Shown here piece by piece: positions 6,390 through 8,506 of a DNA stretch of 8,506 bases (position 1 is its first letter; the number at the start of each line of letters is the position of its first letter). The DNA comes from Deltaproteobacteria bacterium (GTDB lineage: Bacteria > Desulfobacterota_B > Binatia > UBA9968). A program made the position numbers and the translations under genes. The stretch is taken from positions 1 to 8,506 of the forward strand of contig JACPSF010000105.1 of the NCBI GenBank assembly GCA_016193385.1, given 5' to 3'. Below the pieces are notes generated by a model that made no database searches, was not told the origin of the DNA, and worked only from the letters and a program-made list of their open reading frames with translations.

Positions 6390-7850
6390 ATGGCCGAGAT
6401 TATTTTCGTCGACACGACCTTGCGAGACGGCCATCAGAGCCTTTGGGCCGAGAACATGACCACCGGGATGATGCTGCCGATCGCGGAGCGGATGGATAAC
6501 GCCGGCTTCGAAGCCATCGAGATGATATCCAGCTCGCACATGAAGAAATGTGTACGCGAGCTTAAAGAGGACCCGTGGGAGAGGGTTCGACTGATCTCCC
6601 GGCGGATCAAAAAGACTCCGCTTCGTCTTATCGCCGGAAGATTCAACACCTTTGGCATCACGCCGCAGTCGGTGTACCACCTGTTCGTCGAGCGCATGGC
6701 GGCGAACGGACTGCGGCAAGCGCGGATCTCAGATGAGTGGAACGATCCCGAGAGCTGGAAGCGCAAGGTCGACGTGGCTCGAGATGTCGGCATGGAGCCG
6801 ATCATCAATTTGATTTACTCCGTTTCCCCGAAGCACACGGACGAGTATTACGCCCGAAAGACCCGAGAGGCGGTTGCCCTGGGGGTGCGCCGGCTGTGCC
6901 TCAAAGATCCGGGTGGTTTGCTCACTCCCGAGCGCGTCCAAAGCCTTGTGCCGGTGATCTTTCAAAACAGCAACGGCATACCACTCGAGCTCCACACCCA
7001 CTGTACGACGGGTCTTGGGCCCCTCTGCGCCGTGGAGGCCATAAAACTTGGAATCCGGGTTATCAATACGGCCGTTCCGCCGCTGGCGAATTCCGCCTCC
7101 AACCCTTCGGTCTTCAACGTTGCGCGCAACGCCCGCGCCTTGGGCCACACGCCGATAGTCGACGAGGAACTGCTCAGGACGGTAATGGAGCATTTCACCG
7201 GCGTCGCCAAACGGGCGGGGCTGCCGATCGGGGCTCCCGTCGAATACGACACCTCGCAGTACCTGCACCAGGTGCCTGGCGGTATGATCACGAACCTGCG
7301 CCACCAGCTGCGCCGCGTAGGACTGGAGGACCGTCTGGGAAAGGCCCTGGAAGAGGCCGCCCTTGTTCGCGCTGAGTTCGGCTATCCCATCATGGTCACT
7401 CCCTTGTCGCAGTACGTCGGGAGCCAGGCGGCAATCAACGTCATCGTCGGCGAGCGCTATAAAGAAGTTACCGACCAGGTCATTCAATACGCGCTCGGGC
7501 TGTGGGGTAAAGAAGGCGCAACCTCGATGGACCCGAACGTCAAGGACAAAATCCTGAACCGCCCGCGGGCGAAAGAGCTGGGTAAGTGGGAGCCGCCTGA
7601 ACCGTCGGTTCAGGAAATTCGTCAGAAGCACGGCGGTCCGGGAATTTCCGACGAGGAACTGCTGCTGCGCTGGATCCTCAGCAAAGACGAGATCGCCGCC
7701 ATGCGCGCCGCCGGCCCGCCCAAAGAATACCTGAGCGCGGCGCAGCCTTTGGTCGCGTTAATTGAAGAACTCTCCAAGCGATCCGACTGCAGCCAAATCC
7801 GCTTTCAGAAGGGCGATCTCCGGGTTGCCCTGGAAAAGAAGAGCCCGTGA
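6390..7850 (+). CDS. Carboxyltransferase subunit of a biotin-dependent carboxylase (OadA/PycB/transcarboxylase-5S-like), non-canonical substrate pocket
   Basis: Predicted to transfer CO2 between carboxybiotin on the separate BCCP and an organic acid. It is 486 aa. An HMG-lyase-like TIM barrel (about 5-265) has TTLRDGHQS (9-17; Arg12, Asp13, Gln16), LCLKDPGGLLTP (169-180; Lys172, the likely carbamylated metal ligand) and LHTH (201-204; metal ligands His202, His204). The conserved carboxylase domain (about 288-395) has VPGGMITNL, whose Thr301 matches the catalytic threonine of pyruvate carboxylase. There is no C-terminal biotinyl domain or xMKM motif, as in transcarboxylase 5S. The usual GGATFD segment is SSSHMK (47-52) and the RGxN segment is AGRFN (82-86), so the acceptor may not be pyruvate or oxaloacetate. 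Residues 452-484 resemble the AccB N-terminal domain. The ATG follows AGAGGA, 10 nt after the biotin carboxylase stop. Automated pipelines would probably call it pyruvate carboxylase subunit B or oxaloacetate decarboxylase alpha. Confidence 0.88.
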   Translation: MAEIIFVDTTLRDGHQSLWAENMTTGMMLPIAERMDNAGFEAIEMISSSHMKKCVRELKEDPWERVRLISRRIKKTPLRLIAGRFNTFGITPQSVYHLFVERMAANGLRQARISDEWNDPESWKRKVDVARDVGMEPIINLIYSVSPKHTDEYYARKTREAVALGVRRLCLKDPGGLLTPERVQSLVPVIFQNSNGIPLELHTHCTTGLGPLCAVEAIKLGIRVINTAVPPLANSASNPSVFNVARNARALGHTPIVDEELLRTVMEHFTGVAKRAGLPIGAPVEYDTSQYLHQVPGGMITNLRHQLRRVGLEDRLGKALEEAALVRAEFGYPIMVTPLSQYVGSQAAINVIVGERYKEVTDQVIQYALGLWGKEGATSMDPNVKDKILNRPRAKELGKWEPPEPSVQEIRQKHGGPGISDEELLLRWILSKDEIAAMRAAGPPKEYLSAAQPLVALIEELSKRSDCSQIRFQKGDLRVALEKKSP

Positions 7851-7927
7851 AGCTCGGTGTCTCTATGGATGAGAGTGCATGACTAAAATCGGCCGCAACC
7901 CCATGTGTGAGTTCCAACCACAATGTT

Positions 7928-7935
7928 AAGGAGGG
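7928..7935 (+). promoter_or_regulatory. Ribosome binding site fixing the amidohydrolase start
   Basis: AAGGAGGG is an almost perfect Shine-Dalgarno, 9 nt before the ATG at 7945. It gives the amidohydrolase strong translation of its own despite the 94-nt gap after the carboxyltransferase gene. Confidence 0.75.
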
Positions 7936-7944
7936 CAAATACCT

Positions 7945-8506
7945 ATGGAAGTCATTGCTATTGACGTGCATGTTCACCTCTGCGACGAGCGCACCCTGCA
8001 GGCCAGGGGCGAGCGAGCGAAGCAGATGGCTCGTTATTTCGGGAGAGAGCGCAAGCCCGTCTCCGTCGACGAGATGGCGGATCAATATCGCGCCCGCAAG
8101 ATGATGGCCGCGATCCAGAACACGACCGATGAGACCATCACGGGAATTCTTCCTGTGCCGAACGATCACATCGCAGACGCCGTGCGGAAGCATCCGGACG
8201 TCTTTCTCGGCTTCGGCATCGTCGATCCGTGGCAGGGAAAGCTCGCGGTCCAGGAGGTCCGGCGCTGCAAGGAAGAGCTCGGCCTTCACGGGATCGGCGA
8301 GTTCAATCCTGCCAGACAGCACTTCTATCCGAACGACCCGCGGTTCTACCCGGTCTGGGAGGAGATTCAAAAGCAAAAGTTGCCGGTTCTCTTCCACAGC
8401 GGCATGGCCGCGGCTGGCGCGGGGACTCCCGGCGGCATGGGGACCAAGCTCAAGTATACCCAGCCCATTTACATAGACGAGGTGGCCGCCGATTTTCCGG
8501 AGCTCC
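7945..8506 (+). CDS. Amidohydrolase_2 / ACMSD-like metal-dependent hydrolase or decarboxylase, 3' end missing
   Basis: N-terminal 187 residues of a TIM-barrel metalloenzyme of the COG2159 type. This family includes non-oxidative decarboxylases (ACMSD, gamma-resorcylate decarboxylase), hydratases and lactonases. The first strand carries the metal motif IDVHVHL (6-12; His9 and His11). Later come GFGIVDPW (89-96), GLHGIGEF (113-120), YPNDPRFYPVWEEIQK (128-143) and VLFHSGMA (148-155), where His151 fits the next metal ligand. The frame stays open to the right edge; the C-terminal half, with the remaining active-site His/Asp residues, is outside the window. It is co-directional with the carboxylase genes, 94 nt behind them, with a strong ribosome site. 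No signal peptide, so cytoplasmic. Substrate and reaction are not assigned. Its place in the cluster suggests it acts upstream or downstream of the carboxylation step. Confidence 0.88.
   Translation, partial: MEVIAIDVHVHLCDERTLQARGERAKQMARYFGRERKPVSVDEMADQYRARKMMAAIQNTTDETITGILPVPNDHIADAVRKHPDVFLGFGIVDPWQGKLAVQEVRRCKEELGLHGIGEFNPARQHFYPNDPRFYPVWEEIQKQKLPVLFHSGMAAAGAGTPGGMGTKLKYTQPIYIDEVAADFPEL

Noticed and set aside
6729..7631. Minus-strand open frame of 300 codons opposite the carboxyltransferase
   Set aside because: Antisense shadow of a gene with firm family motifs; composition is typical of mirrored GC-rich coding sequence.
7678..8397. Minus-strand open frame of 239 codons at the right end
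   Set aside because: Antisense to the amidohydrolase, whose metal motif and conserved segments are clear on the plus strand.
1..8506. CRISPR arrays, tRNA or rRNA genes, insertion sequences
   Set aside because: I saw no regularly spaced repeats, cloverleaf sequences, rRNA-like stretches, transposase genes or terminal inverted repeats on either strand.

Overview
This GC-rich bacterial window contains two divergent gene clusters that share a control region of about 210 bp (roughly 4280-4490). Gene density, signal peptides, purine-rich ribosome binding sites and the families present suggest a Gram-negative-type environmental bacterium. Candidates are a proteobacterium or an uncultivated lineage rich in solute-binding proteins, such as Rokubacteria, Tectomicrobia or Desulfobacterota relatives. 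The lineage is a guess from gene content, because the window has no marker gene.

Left half, minus strand, read from about 4279 down to 1: a 43-codon small ORF with a strong Shine-Dalgarno; a fused TRAP transporter permease (4144-2120); a TAXI-family TRAP solute-binding protein (2076-1030); and a Bug/TctC-type receptor of the tripartite tricarboxylate transporter (TTT) family, which runs off the left edge (968 to before 1). Spacings are 3, 43 and 61 nt, consistent with one uptake operon. It is unusual in combining receptors from two different transporter families.

Right half, plus strand: a biotin carboxyl carrier protein (4491-5021), a biotin carboxylase (5018-6379, 4-nt overlap), an OadA/PycB/transcarboxylase-5S-like carboxyltransferase without its own biotinyl domain (6390-7850), and an amidohydrolase_2 family metal-dependent enzyme that runs off the right edge (7945 to beyond 8506). 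The first three together form a complete split biotin-dependent carboxylase. Biotin sits on the separate carrier, is carboxylated by the AccC-like subunit with ATP and bicarbonate, and the CO2 is passed by the third subunit to an acceptor. The carboxyltransferase keeps its metal and carboxylation residues. It has lost several residues that bind pyruvate or oxaloacetate in pyruvate carboxylase, so the acceptor may not be pyruvate.

The main hypothesis is an uncharacterised uptake-and-carboxylation module: an organic acid or similar anion is imported by the TRAP (and perhaps TTT) system, then processed by a non-canonical three-subunit carboxylase and an amidohydrolase/decarboxylase-type enzyme. 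The shared intergenic region holds a perfect 6+6 inverted repeat (candidate operator), a candidate sigma70-type promoter facing the carboxylase genes, and a very GC-rich nested hairpin in their presumed leader. The functional link between the two halves is inferred from position only.
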